A DNA stretch of 17,280 bases from Bacteroidales bacterium (GTDB lineage: Bacteria > Bacteroidota > Bacteroidia > Bacteroidales > JAADJA01): NCBI GenBank assembly GCA_021107975.1, contig JAIORT010000353.1, positions 1 to 17,280 on the forward strand, given 5' to 3'. The translations under genes were made by a program, and so were the position numbers. This document shows positions 7,115 through 14,509 of the stretch, one piece after another (position 1 is the first letter of the stretch; each line of letters opens with the position of its first letter). Under the pieces are notes generated by a model that did no database searches, was not told the DNA's origin, and saw nothing but the letters and a program-made list of their open reading frames with translations.

Positions 7115-8138
7115 TCTTTTAAAATCAGAAGAAAAGATTAGCGAAATAGCTATTTCACACAAGTTTGAAAATAAGATGGTTGAGAGAGTCTTATGGATGA
7201 CATTGGTATTAGAAAAAATAAGTTCTTCTAAAATTTTATGCGATGATTTTGCTTTAATGGGAGGTTCAGCCATAGCATTCTTATATGGGAATATTTATAG
7301 GCTATCCGTTGATTTGGATATAGATTATATTAATAATCCTGATCTTGGAAAAAATGGAAAAGGCGAAATTGAAGAAAAACAAAAAGAACATGTAGCTGAA
7401 GTTAAAAGTTTAGCTGAAGATATTGGACTTAATTTTGAAAAATTAAAGCAAGAAGACTTAAGATTTTTGCAAATTAATCTTAACTATCCATCTATTTTTG
7501 GAGGAGAAGGTTCTGTTGAACTCGACTTGGGTTATAGGTATTGCCATAGTGTCTTGGGCACTCAAAAGGTTGAATGGCCAAATATTTTTAAGCAAGTGAG
7601 TTATTCAGGTTTTAAAATACATACATTATTCCCAGAAGAATTATGGGCTTCTAAAATTAATGCAATGGTTGGAACAGAAAGGATTGATATAGGTTCCAAA
7701 CGATATCTGGGTTTTAAGAATAAAATTCGACATCTTTATGATACTTGGTATCTTATAGATCGCATTCTTCCTAAAGAAATGACAGACCTAAATCTATTGA
7801 AAAGATTAACACTATTGTTTGGTGTAACAAGGATTAAGCAGTATGAATTTTGTAGGGGGGAATCACTCATTGGCTATAATCAGAATGATTATGATAATAA
7901 TTTATACCCTGTGCTAAAAAGAGATCAGGATATTCCGGAATTATTACCTATGTTGAGAAAAGTAAGATCTTTTCTGGATAGTAATATATTTAATTATAAT
8001 ATAGATGAAGGAGAATTTATTATTGATTTTTATTCAAAAAATTTCAGACCAGAAAAAATATTTCCTAAAGAAATCGCAGATAAAATAAAAGGAATGTATT
8101 TTTATGATGAAATGATGAATATGATTAGAAGAATGTAA
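7107..8138 (+). CDS. abiEii: AbiEii/AbiGii-family nucleotidyltransferase toxin
   Basis: This is the predicted toxin of the AbiE pair, a DNA polymerase beta-fold nucleotidyltransferase. Characterised relatives use nucleotides, and some (MenT) modify tRNA acceptor ends to stop translation. The catalytic motif is visible: GGSAIAFLYG (G52-G53-S54) followed by YRLSVDLDIDY, giving the metal-binding pair D69 and D71. A third acidic candidate lies in SVELDLGYRY. The downstream family motif follows: PEELWASKINAMVG then RHLYDTWYLI. At 343 residues the protein is full length, and nothing suggests inactivation. Its ATG lies inside the end of abiEi (ATGACTGA), so translation is probably coupled. polA starts 52 bp after its stop, so the cassette sits directly against polA. 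Confidence 0.88.
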   Translation: MTDLLKSEEKISEIAISHKFENKMVERVLWMTLVLEKISSSKILCDDFALMGGSAIAFLYGNIYRLSVDLDIDYINNPDLGKNGKGEIEEKQKEHVAEVKSLAEDIGLNFEKLKQEDLRFLQINLNYPSIFGGEGSVELDLGYRYCHSVLGTQKVEWPNIFKQVSYSGFKIHTLFPEELWASKINAMVGTERIDIGSKRYLGFKNKIRHLYDTWYLIDRILPKEMTDLNLLKRLTLLFGVTRIKQYEFCRGESLIGYNQNDYDNNLYPVLKRDQDIPELLPMLRKVRSFLDSNIFNYNIDEGEFIIDFYSKNFRPEKIFPKEIADKIKGMYFYDEMMNMIRRM

Positions 8139-8190
8139 AGTAGAAGCAATGAATACCTAATATCTCATTATTGAAGTTAAAACTAACAAT

Positions 8191-10959
8191 ATGCCCGAAA
8201 CAAAAAAACTCTTCCTCCTCGATGCCATGGCGCTTATTTACAGGGCTTATTTTGCTTTGAGTAAAAATCCTAGGATTAATTCTAAAGGACTAAATACTTC
8301 TGCAATACTTGGATTTGCAAATACTTTATATGATGTTATAAAAAATGAAAAACCAACCCATATTGGAGTTGCCTTCGATACTATGGTGCCTACTGTACGC
8401 CATGAAGGTTTTATTGCCTATAAAGCAAACCGCGATGCCATACCCGAAGACCTTGCTATTTCAATACCATACATTAAAAAGCTTATCGAAGCATTCAATA
8501 TCCCGATTTTGTATGCAGACAAATATGAGGCTGATGATGTGATTGGAACCCTGGTTAAAAAAGCCGAGCATAAAGACTTTATTACCTACATGATGACTCC
8601 CGATAAGGATTTCGGACAATTAGTAACTGAAAAAACCTTTATGCTTAAACCCGGGAAAATGGGAAACAAGCCTGAAGTATTGGGCATTAAAGAAATCTGT
8701 GAAAAATTTGGGATTGAACGGACTGAACAGGTAATTGACATCCTCGGACTTTGGGGAGATGCATCGGATAATATACCGGGCATTCCGGGAATAGGTGAAA
8801 AAAGGGCGAAAGAACTTATCGGGCAGTTTGGCAGCCTGGAGAACGTGATCGATAACGCCGACAAGCTAAAAGGCAAAATGAAAGAAAATGTTAAAAATTT
8901 TGCTAAACAAGGTCGTCAGTCTAAAGAACTGGCAACTATCATTCTAAATGTCCCCATCGGTTTTGATGAAGAACAACTTGAAATAAAGGAACCCGATGAG
9001 AAAGTCCTTAGAGAATTGTTAGATGAATTAGAATTCAGAGCTTTTGCAAAACGGGTATTTACCGACATTTCCATTAAGAAAGGAGAACATCCGGTTCAGG
9101 GTGATTTGTTCATAGAGCAGCCGGGTGATACTTTCATATCAGAAAAGCAAAATATAAATAATACTGCCCATCAATATTATCCGGTTAAAACTAAACTCCA
9201 AAGGACTGAGCTAATCAAAAAACTTGAAAAATCAACATCGTTTTGCTTTGATACTGAAACAACCGGTATTGATGCCCATCAGGCAGAGTTGGTGGGAATG
9301 TCATTTTCGGTAAAGCCGGGTGAGGCATGGTTTGTAACCTTACCTGAAAATTATAACGAATGTCGTGAGATTGTTAAAGAATTCAGGTCATTGTTTGAAA
9401 ATCCGGAAATTGAAAAAATAGGGCAGAACATAAAATATGATATTTCAATGCTGAAATGGTATGATGTGGAAGTAAAAGGAAAGTTATTCGATACCATGCT
9501 GGCTCATTATCTTCTTCAACCTGATATGCGACATAATATGGATGTGCTGGCTGAAAACTATTTAGATTATAAACCTGTTCCTATCGAAGACCTGATTGGC
9601 AAGAAGGGGAAGAATCAATTAAGTATCCGTACAGTTGAACCGGATGTTTTAAAAGATTACGCCTGCGAGGATGCTGATATTACTTTGCAATTAAAAAATA
9701 CTTTCGAGCCGTTATTAGCAAAAACCAATACCCAAAAATTATTTAAAAATATTGAGATGCCTCTCGTACCTGTGCTTGCCTCAATGGAAGCTGAAGGAGT
9801 AAAGGTGGATATTCAAACCCTGAACGAGTATTCATTACAATTAGAGGGAGAAATAAAAGAATTGGAAAAAGAGATACATGAGCAGGCAGGTCAGGAATTT
9901 AATATAGCATCTCCTAAACAGTTGGGAGAAGTTTTGTTCGATCAGTTGAAAATTGTTGAAAAGCCAAAGAAAACAAAAACAGGCCAGTATAAAACAGGTG
10001 AAGATATTTTGCAGAAACTGATCAATAAACATCGCATTATTCAGAGTATACTTGACTATCGTTCGCTTACGAAGCTAAAATCGACCTATGTTGATTCGTT
10101 ACCGGGCATGGTCAATCCCCGGACAGGCAGGATACATACTTCCTACAACCAGGCAGTAACTGCAACAGGCAGATTAAGCTCCAATAATCCAAACCTTCAG
10201 AATATCCCTATCAGAACCGAAAGGGGTAGAGAAATCAGAAAAGCTTTTGTTCCGAGAAATGATAATTACACTTTGCTTGCTGCTGATTATTCTCAGATCG
10301 AACTTAGGATCATTGCTGAGCTTAGCGGTGACGAAAGTATGATTGAAGCCTTCAGGCAGGGAATTGATATTCATTCTTCTACAGCTTCGAAAGTTTACGG
10401 AGTACCGATTGACCAGGTTTCTACAGATATGCGCCGGAATGCCAAGACCGTGAATTTTGGAATTGCTTACGGTATGTCTGCATTTGGTCTTTCCGAACGT
10501 TTGAATATCCCCAGGAAAGAAGCCAAAGCAATCATCGAACAGTATTTTGAAAAATACCCCGGCATCAGTGCTTATATGAAAAAAACCATAGAATTCGCAA
10601 GGGAGCATGGTTATGTGGAAACCATGATGGGCAGGAGAAGATATTTAAGGGATATAAATTCAAATAATCATGTCGTCAGGGGCTTTGCCGAAAGGAATGC
10701 CATAAATGCTCCAATCCAGGGTTCTTCCGCCGATATGATTAAAATTGCCATGATAAACATTTATAAAGCCCTTTATGAAAGAAACCTTAAAACAAAAATG
10801 ATTTTACAGGTACATGATGAACTGATATTTGATGCCTACAAGGATGAGCTTAATATTATAGAACCTATTGTCAGGGATTTAATGGTAAATGCCATTCCGA
10901 TGAAAGTTCCGGTTGTTGTTGATATGAACACCGGGAGTAATTGGCTGGAGGCGCATTAG
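8191..10959 (+). CDS. polA: DNA polymerase I
   Basis: The gene encodes a full-length, three-domain DNA polymerase I for gap filling, Okazaki-fragment maturation and repair. The 5' nuclease domain spans about residues 1-300, with YEADDVIGTL, TPDKDFGQLV and LWGDASDNIPG followed by a helix-hairpin-helix. The 3'-5' exonuclease looks active: exo I D354-T-E356, exo II GQNIKYD, exo III YACEDAD. Many bacterial Pol I proteins have lost these residues. The polymerase has motif A with D699 (DYSQIELR), the O-helix R748-R749-N-A-K752...F756-G-I-A-Y760 and motif C QVHDE with H875-D876. Phe at 756 is the usual residue at the ddNTP-discriminating site. No Shine-Dalgarno or clear promoter is seen in the short gap after abiEii. 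Confidence 0.98.
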   Translation: MPETKKLFLLDAMALIYRAYFALSKNPRINSKGLNTSAILGFANTLYDVIKNEKPTHIGVAFDTMVPTVRHEGFIAYKANRDAIPEDLAISIPYIKKLIEAFNIPILYADKYEADDVIGTLVKKAEHKDFITYMMTPDKDFGQLVTEKTFMLKPGKMGNKPEVLGIKEICEKFGIERTEQVIDILGLWGDASDNIPGIPGIGEKRAKELIGQFGSLENVIDNADKLKGKMKENVKNFAKQGRQSKELATIILNVPIGFDEEQLEIKEPDEKVLRELLDELEFRAFAKRVFTDISIKKGEHPVQGDLFIEQPGDTFISEKQNINNTAHQYYPVKTKLQRTELIKKLEKSTSFCFDTETTGIDAHQAELVGMSFSVKPGEAWFVTLPENYNECREIVKEFRSLFENPEIEKIGQNIKYDISMLKWYDVEVKGKLFDTMLAHYLLQPDMRHNMDVLAENYLDYKPVPIEDLIGKKGKNQLSIRTVEPDVLKDYACEDADITLQLKNTFEPLLAKTNTQKLFKNIEMPLVPVLASMEAEGVKVDIQTLNEYSLQLEGEIKELEKEIHEQAGQEFNIASPKQLGEVLFDQLKIVEKPKKTKTGQYKTGEDILQKLINKHRIIQSILDYRSLTKLKSTYVDSLPGMVNPRTGRIHTSYNQAVTATGRLSSNNPNLQNIPIRTERGREIRKAFVPRNDNYTLLAADYSQIELRIIAELSGDESMIEAFRQGIDIHSSTASKVYGVPIDQVSTDMRRNAKTVNFGIAYGMSAFGLSERLNIPRKEAKAIIEQYFEKYPGISAYMKKTIEFAREHGYVETMMGRRRYLRDINSNNHVVRGFAERNAINAPIQGSSADMIKIAMINIYKALYERNLKTKMILQVHDELIFDAYKDELNIIEPIVRDLMVNAIPMKVPVVVDMNTGSNWLEAH

Positions 10960-11036
10960 TGAATTGCTTGCCCATCCGAAGCGAAGCATAGGAGGGTTGA
11001 ATTATTGAATTGCTGAGTTATTGGATTGCACGGGCT

Positions 11037-11081
11037 TTTTCGGATTTAGTCGAGTAAGCGGGTGGAACGCTAATCCGAAAA
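11037..11081. repeat. 10-bp perfect inverted repeat after polA
   Basis: TTTTCGGATT (11037-11046) pairs with AATCCGAAAA (11072-11081) around a 25-bp loop. Pairing can extend past a one-base bulge by TAG/CTA-type bases. An A-rich stretch follows on the plus strand and Ts precede it, so on the minus strand it resembles a weak terminator-like hairpin. It could stop antisense transcription into polA or be a small dispersed repeat. Confidence 0.45.
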
Positions 11082-11181
11082 GAAATAAAAAAGGAGAAAT
11101 AAACGATGAAGGTGATTTTATGATTTGGTCTGGCATTTATGAAATGCTGTTAAGAGACAAACAAAAATTACAAAAAATAAA

Positions 11182-11274
11182 ATGATAGAAAATTACTTTC
11201 GACAATTAGAAGAACAAATTGCCTTATTTCAGAAAATAGTCAATTCATCTTCAAAATTTTGGCACGCAACTTGA
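11182..11274 (+). pseudogene. Possible N-terminal fragment of a TumE-like small toxin
   Basis: A 30-codon ORF begins MIENYFRQLEEQIALFQKIV and then stops after KFWHAT. Its opening resembles, from memory, the first residues of TumE/DUF6516-type toxins. The rest of such a protein (about 80-100 residues) is missing. The ATG overlaps the stop of a preceding 21-codon ORF (11120-11185, MIWSGIYEMLLRDKQKLQKIK), as in coupled toxin-antitoxin pairs. The identification is weak because the piece is so short. It may also be chance. Confidence 0.3.
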
Positions 11275-11309
11275 TAAATTTCATCCGGGCGCCCAATTTT
11301 AGTAACCTT

Positions 11310-11327
11310 GTCTGCCGAAAGGCAGGC
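11310..11327 (+). other. GAAA-tetraloop hairpin before the lipoprotein gene
   Basis: GTCTGCC (11310-11316) and GGCAGGC (11321-11327) form a 7-bp stem with one T-G wobble around a GAAA loop. It ends 16 bp before the lipoprotein start codon and is the only G+C-rich spot in the area. No T-run follows. It may be a leader stem-loop or a copy of the small GGCAGGC-type hairpin elements found between genes in some Bacteroidota. Confidence 0.45.
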
Positions 11328-11343
11328 TTAAAATTTTAAAACG

Positions 11344-11940
11344 ATGAAAAGGTTTGACAAAAAAATTGGGAAAAGGATCGAAAAAGAGAGTGAAGAAGAA
11401 GTAGCTCGCAAAAGGATCCGAAAATTAATTGCTGTTCTTTTAATACTGAGTTTAACTGCATGTGAAAAACATGCCTGGTACGGACGTGATGGAAAACCCG
11501 GTGATGCATATCTTTCACTTACATGGCAGGTTGCCGAACCAACTTACATTGACGCAGGTTCGGGTGCTATTCCTCCTGTTTTTTACTGGGGGCAGTTTTA
11601 CAAAATTTATCCGGGGTATTACGACCTGTATTATGAAGGAAGTGTGTGGAATGGTATGTTCTGGGCAAGTTATGCATGGGAAGTCAGGTATGAAATATGG
11701 GAAGTACGCGGTGAACCCGGCGACTGGTATTACAATGGCGCTGACGGACCGGATAATTATTTTACAATCGAATGTAATCCTTACGGGCCTTATATTCAAA
11801 GTACATACAAAAGCTCAGAATTGGATTCAAAATATGAATTGATCGAAGAGAGTGAAGAACAAATAACAGTTGTGCAAAAAGGTGAGGGGAGTAATTTAAA
11901 GATCACTTATAAAAAAGTTGAACCCAAAAATTTATTTTAA
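11344..11940 (+). CDS. Tyr/Trp-rich lipoprotein of unknown function with short Gly-X-Y stretch
   Basis: I do not recognise a defined function. The N-terminus is very basic and long for a signal peptide (about 27 charged or polar residues). A hydrophobic stretch and the lipobox L37-T38-A39-C40 follow, so it is probably a lipoprotein. Directly after comes a three-unit collagen-like stretch, GRD-GKP-GDA. The mature part is rich in Tyr, Trp and Gly (about residues 80-155, for example YPGYYDLYYEG and WEVRYEIWEVRGEPG). It ends in a charged segment, LIEESEEQITVVQKGEG. The layout recalls short collagen-like Bacteroidota surface lipoproteins. There is no alternative Met before the hydrophobic core. 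The last 9 bp overlap the convergent ispD gene. Confidence 0.75.
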   Translation: MKRFDKKIGKRIEKESEEEVARKRIRKLIAVLLILSLTACEKHAWYGRDGKPGDAYLSLTWQVAEPTYIDAGSGAIPPVFYWGQFYKIYPGYYDLYYEGSVWNGMFWASYAWEVRYEIWEVRGEPGDWYYNGADGPDNYFTIECNPYGPYIQSTYKSSELDSKYELIEESEEQITVVQKGEGSNLKITYKKVEPKNLF

Positions 11941-12594
11941 AAGAGCCTCAGCAAATTTCATATCAACAGGGCGGGTAATTTTTATATTCTCGATATTTCC
12001 TTCCACAAGGTTAATTTTCACACCCATTGCCTCAACTACTGTTGCATCATCAGTAAAAACTTTCCTGTATTTTTGCTCATAAGCTTTTTTTATCAAATCC
12101 GAATGGAAACACTGGGGCGTTTGGATCAAACGGAATTGCTCACGGTTAACAGGAAAACTATTATCGGTTTCCAATTGCCTCATCGATTCATTAATTTTCC
12201 CAACAGGTATGGCATTACCGTTTTCTTCGGCAAGTGAAAAAACTCCGGATAACGTTTCATGACTTACTAATGGTCTTACTCCGTCATGAATAGCAACTAC
12301 ACAAGGTTCATAAATTTCTTGCAAACCGTTTTTTACAGAATCGAATCTTGTTTCACCGCCGGCAACGAGCTTGTGTTCAATTTTAAAATCATATTTATTA
12401 CAAAGCGATCGCCAGTATTTAAAATATGGTTCGGGAATAACTAAAATGATTTTTATCTTATCCGAAAAATCGTAAAATTTTTCAATAGTGTGCATCAGGA
12501 TAGGTTTCCGGGCAACATTGAGAAATTGTTTGGGAATTTCAGTATTCATTCTTTTCCCCTGTCCGCCGGCAACAATAATGACTTTTTTTTTCAC
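11932..12594 (-). CDS. ispD: 2-C-methyl-D-erythritol 4-phosphate cytidylyltransferase
   Basis: IspD transfers CMP from CTP to methylerythritol 4-phosphate, the third step of the non-mevalonate isoprenoid pathway, in the cytoplasm. The N-terminal nucleotide-binding motif VAGGQGKRM includes R15, and PKQF includes K22, matching the two catalytic basic residues of the family. Further family motifs are AIHDGVRPLVS, IQTPQCFH, TDDATVVEAMG and NIKITRPVDM. Length (220) is normal. The start is GTG at 12594; the frame upstream closes at a stop six codons earlier with no ATG, so GTG is the only sensible start. It lies 27 bp after queA as the last gene of the ftsX-to-ispD run, and converges on the lipoprotein gene with overlapping ends. 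Confidence 0.95.
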   Translation of the reverse strand: MKKKVIIVAGGQGKRMNTEIPKQFLNVARKPILMHTIEKFYDFSDKIKIILVIPEPYFKYWRSLCNKYDFKIEHKLVAGGETRFDSVKNGLQEIYEPCVVAIHDGVRPLVSHETLSGVFSLAEENGNAIPVGKINESMRQLETDNSFPVNREQFRLIQTPQCFHSDLIKKAYEQKYRKVFTDDATVVEAMGVKINLVEGNIENIKITRPVDMKFAEALLK

Positions 12595-12621
12595 CTTGAA
12601 AACAGAATAAAATCACATACA

Positions 12622-13677
12622 TCAAATAACTAACATAGCATCGCCATAAGTAAAAAATTTATACTTTTTCTTAATGGCTTCTCTGTAAGCTTTCATTAAA
12701 AAGTCAAAATCTGTAAAAGCAGCCACCCCCATCATTGCTGATGATATGGGTAAATGAAAATTAGTGATTAGGGCATCAGCAACAGTGCACCTCTGAGGTG
12801 GGAAGATAAACTTATTTGTCCAGCCGGTAAATGGTTTTATCTTTCCTGTTATTGTAACGGCTGTTTCAATTGCCTTCATCGAGGTAGTGCCTATTGCACA
12901 AACTTTCTTCTTTCTTTCTTTAGCCTTATTGATTATATCTGCCTGGTTTTCATCAATGTTCATCTCTTCAGAGTCCATTTTATGTTTGGAAAGGTCTTCC
13001 ACCTCAATGTTTCTGAAATTACCCATTCCGGGATGAAGTGTAATTTCGGCAAAATCGATTCCTAATAATTCCAAACGTTTCATTAATTCCCTGCTGAAAT
13101 GGAAACCGGCAGTCGGAGCTGCTATAGCTCCTTCATACTTGGCATAAATTGTTTGATAGCGATCTTCATCTTCAGGCATTACCTCTCTTTTATGAATTTT
13201 TGGTAATGGAGTTTCTCCAAGTCGCTGTAATATTTCTTTGAATTCTTCGTAAGGTCCGTCATGCAAGAACCTCAACGTTCTGCCCCTTGATGTTGTATTG
13301 TCGATTACTTCAGCAACAAGCTCACCTCCTTCACCAAAATATAACTTGTTGCCTATCCTTATTTTTCTTGCCGGATCAACCATAACATCCCATAGTAAAC
13401 TATCCCTGTTTAGTTCTCTTAACAGAAAAACTTCGATCCTGGCTCCGGTCTTTTCTTTTTCTCCGAACAAACGGGCAGGAAAAACTTTGGTGTTATTTAT
13501 AACAAAAACATCTCCTTCATTAAAATAGGATAATATATCTTTGAATGTTTTGTGTTCAATGGTTTGAGTATCCCTGTGTAAAACCATCATCCTTGATTCA
13601 TCCCGGTTTTCAGGCGGGTACTGAGCAATCAATTCTTCGGGCAGATAAAATTTGAATTGAGATAATTTCATAATCAT
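12622..13677 (-). CDS. queA: S-adenosylmethionine:tRNA ribosyltransferase-isomerase
   Basis: QueA moves the ribosyl part of S-adenosylmethionine onto preQ1 in tRNA, giving epoxyqueuosine at wobble position 34. Family motifs run through the protein: LPEELIAQYPPENRDESRMM (about 13-32), VFVINNTKVFPARLFG, AAPTAGFHFS, ITLHPGMGNFR, TTSMKAIET and TNFHLPISSAMMGVAAF. Length (351) is typical. Two in-frame ATGs are possible, 13677 and 13671; the second gives MKLSQFKF, the more usual opening. The 115-bp gap from truB contains its own predicted promoter, so queA-ispD may be transcribed separately from the genes upstream. Confidence 0.96.
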   Translation of the reverse strand: MIMKLSQFKFYLPEELIAQYPPENRDESRMMVLHRDTQTIEHKTFKDILSYFNEGDVFVINNTKVFPARLFGEKEKTGARIEVFLLRELNRDSLLWDVMVDPARKIRIGNKLYFGEGGELVAEVIDNTTSRGRTLRFLHDGPYEEFKEILQRLGETPLPKIHKREVMPEDEDRYQTIYAKYEGAIAAPTAGFHFSRELMKRLELLGIDFAEITLHPGMGNFRNIEVEDLSKHKMDSEEMNIDENQADIINKAKERKKKVCAIGTTSMKAIETAVTITGKIKPFTGWTNKFIFPPQRCTVADALITNFHLPISSAMMGVAAFTDFDFLMKAYREAIKKKYKFFTYGDAMLVI

Positions 13678-13717
13678 TAACTCATTAAAAAAACTATACC
13701 TTATTAAAAAAGGGGTG

Positions 13718-13748
13718 CAAAAGTACTATAAAATTAACGCAAAGTCAA
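13718..13748 (-). promoter_or_regulatory. Predicted promoter for queA-ispD
   Basis: On the minus strand, TACTTTTG (13718-13725) matches TAnnTTTG. TTG (13746-13748) lies 20 bp upstream, the same geometry as the promoter before the NtrC-like gene. The ATG at 13677 would give a leader of about 35-40 bases. It sits in the gap between truB and queA. Confidence 0.5.
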
Positions 13749-13792
13749 TATTTTAAGTATAAATTTTCAAAATACTTTATAGCATACAAAAT

Positions 13793-14500
13793 TTATTTGC
13801 TCAAAATTATCTCAAAATCCTCAATAGTAGTCGCCTTGCTGAGATCATAGTCTCCAATTTTTATCCTGGTAAGTGATGTTAAATATGATCCGGATCTTAA
13901 AGCTTTTCCAAAATCTCTTGCCAGCGAGCGTATATAGGTTCCTTTACTGCACACCACTCTGAAATGAACTTCCGGTAGTCGGATTTCTGTTAGCTCAAAT
14001 TCCCTGATGGTGATTTTTTTTGGAGGAAGTTTTACATCTTCATTATTTCTGGCAAATTTGTATGCCCTTTTGCCCTTAATATTTACAGCAGAGTAAAGAG
14101 GAGGTACCTGGTTGAAAGTCCCAATAAAATCTTTTGCTGTTTTAAGCAGCAATTCTTCATTAACATGGCTGATATCAAACTCCTTGTCAGTTTTCGTTTC
14201 TCTGTCGTAAGAAGGCGTAGTAGCGCCAATAAAAAAAACGCCGGTGTATTCTTTATCCAAACCCTGAAATTCCTGAATACGTTTTGTGAATTTACCGGTA
14301 CAGAGGATAAGTAATCCTGTTGCCAGTGGATCGAGAGTGCCGGCATGACCTACTTTAATTTTTCTTATTCCGGTATATCCTGAAATTAAATAGCGAATTT
14401 TATTTACAACGTCAAAAGAAGTCCATTGTAATGGCTTATTGATAAAAAGAATTTCACCCTTTTGAAAATCGAAATTTTTCCGTCCGGTTTGTACAATCAT
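13793..14500 (-). CDS. truB: tRNA pseudouridine(55) synthase
   Basis: TruB makes pseudouridine 55 in the T-loop of tRNAs. The protein opens with FINKPLQWTSFDVVNKIR. The catalytic motif is KVGHAGTLDPLATGLL, with the nucleophile at D57. YSAVNIKGKRAYKFAR and KGTYIRSLARDFG complete the family signature. At 235 residues it is a short form without a large C-terminal PUA domain, which is usual in Bacteroidota. It follows uppP by 9 bp, so the two are almost certainly co-transcribed. Confidence 0.96.
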   Translation of the reverse strand: MIVQTGRKNFDFQKGEILFINKPLQWTSFDVVNKIRYLISGYTGIRKIKVGHAGTLDPLATGLLILCTGKFTKRIQEFQGLDKEYTGVFFIGATTPSYDRETKTDKEFDISHVNEELLLKTAKDFIGTFNQVPPLYSAVNIKGKRAYKFARNNEDVKLPPKKITIREFELTEIRLPEVHFRVVCSKGTYIRSLARDFGKALRSGSYLTSLTRIKIGDYDLSKATTIEDFEIILSK

Positions 14501-14509
14501 TTATAAAAA

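Larger units (their letters stand above)
10960..11343. other. 384-bp gap after polA: inverted repeats and gene fragments
   Basis: The gap begins with low-complexity sequence (about 10995-11030, variants of TTGAATTATTGAATTGCTGAG). It then has a 10-bp inverted repeat (11037-11081), a tiny overlapping ORF pair that may be a toxin-antitoxin fragment (11120-11274) and a GAAA-loop hairpin (11310-11327). I see no complete gene, tRNA or clear promoter for the lipoprotein gene that follows. Confidence 0.55.

Noticed and set aside
8139..8190. Promoter for polA in the abiEii-polA gap
   Set aside because: No TAnnTTTG or paired TTG was found in these 52 bp, so none is claimed; polA may be read from further upstream or from an atypical promoter.
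10174..10608. 144-codon minus-strand ORF inside polA
   Set aside because: It is antisense to the conserved polymerase domain of polA and shows no family motifs; a shadow ORF.
11462..11842. 126-codon plus-strand ORF overlapping the lipoprotein gene
   Set aside because: It is a frame shift of the lipoprotein gene, which has a signal peptide and lipobox; this frame has no coherent features.
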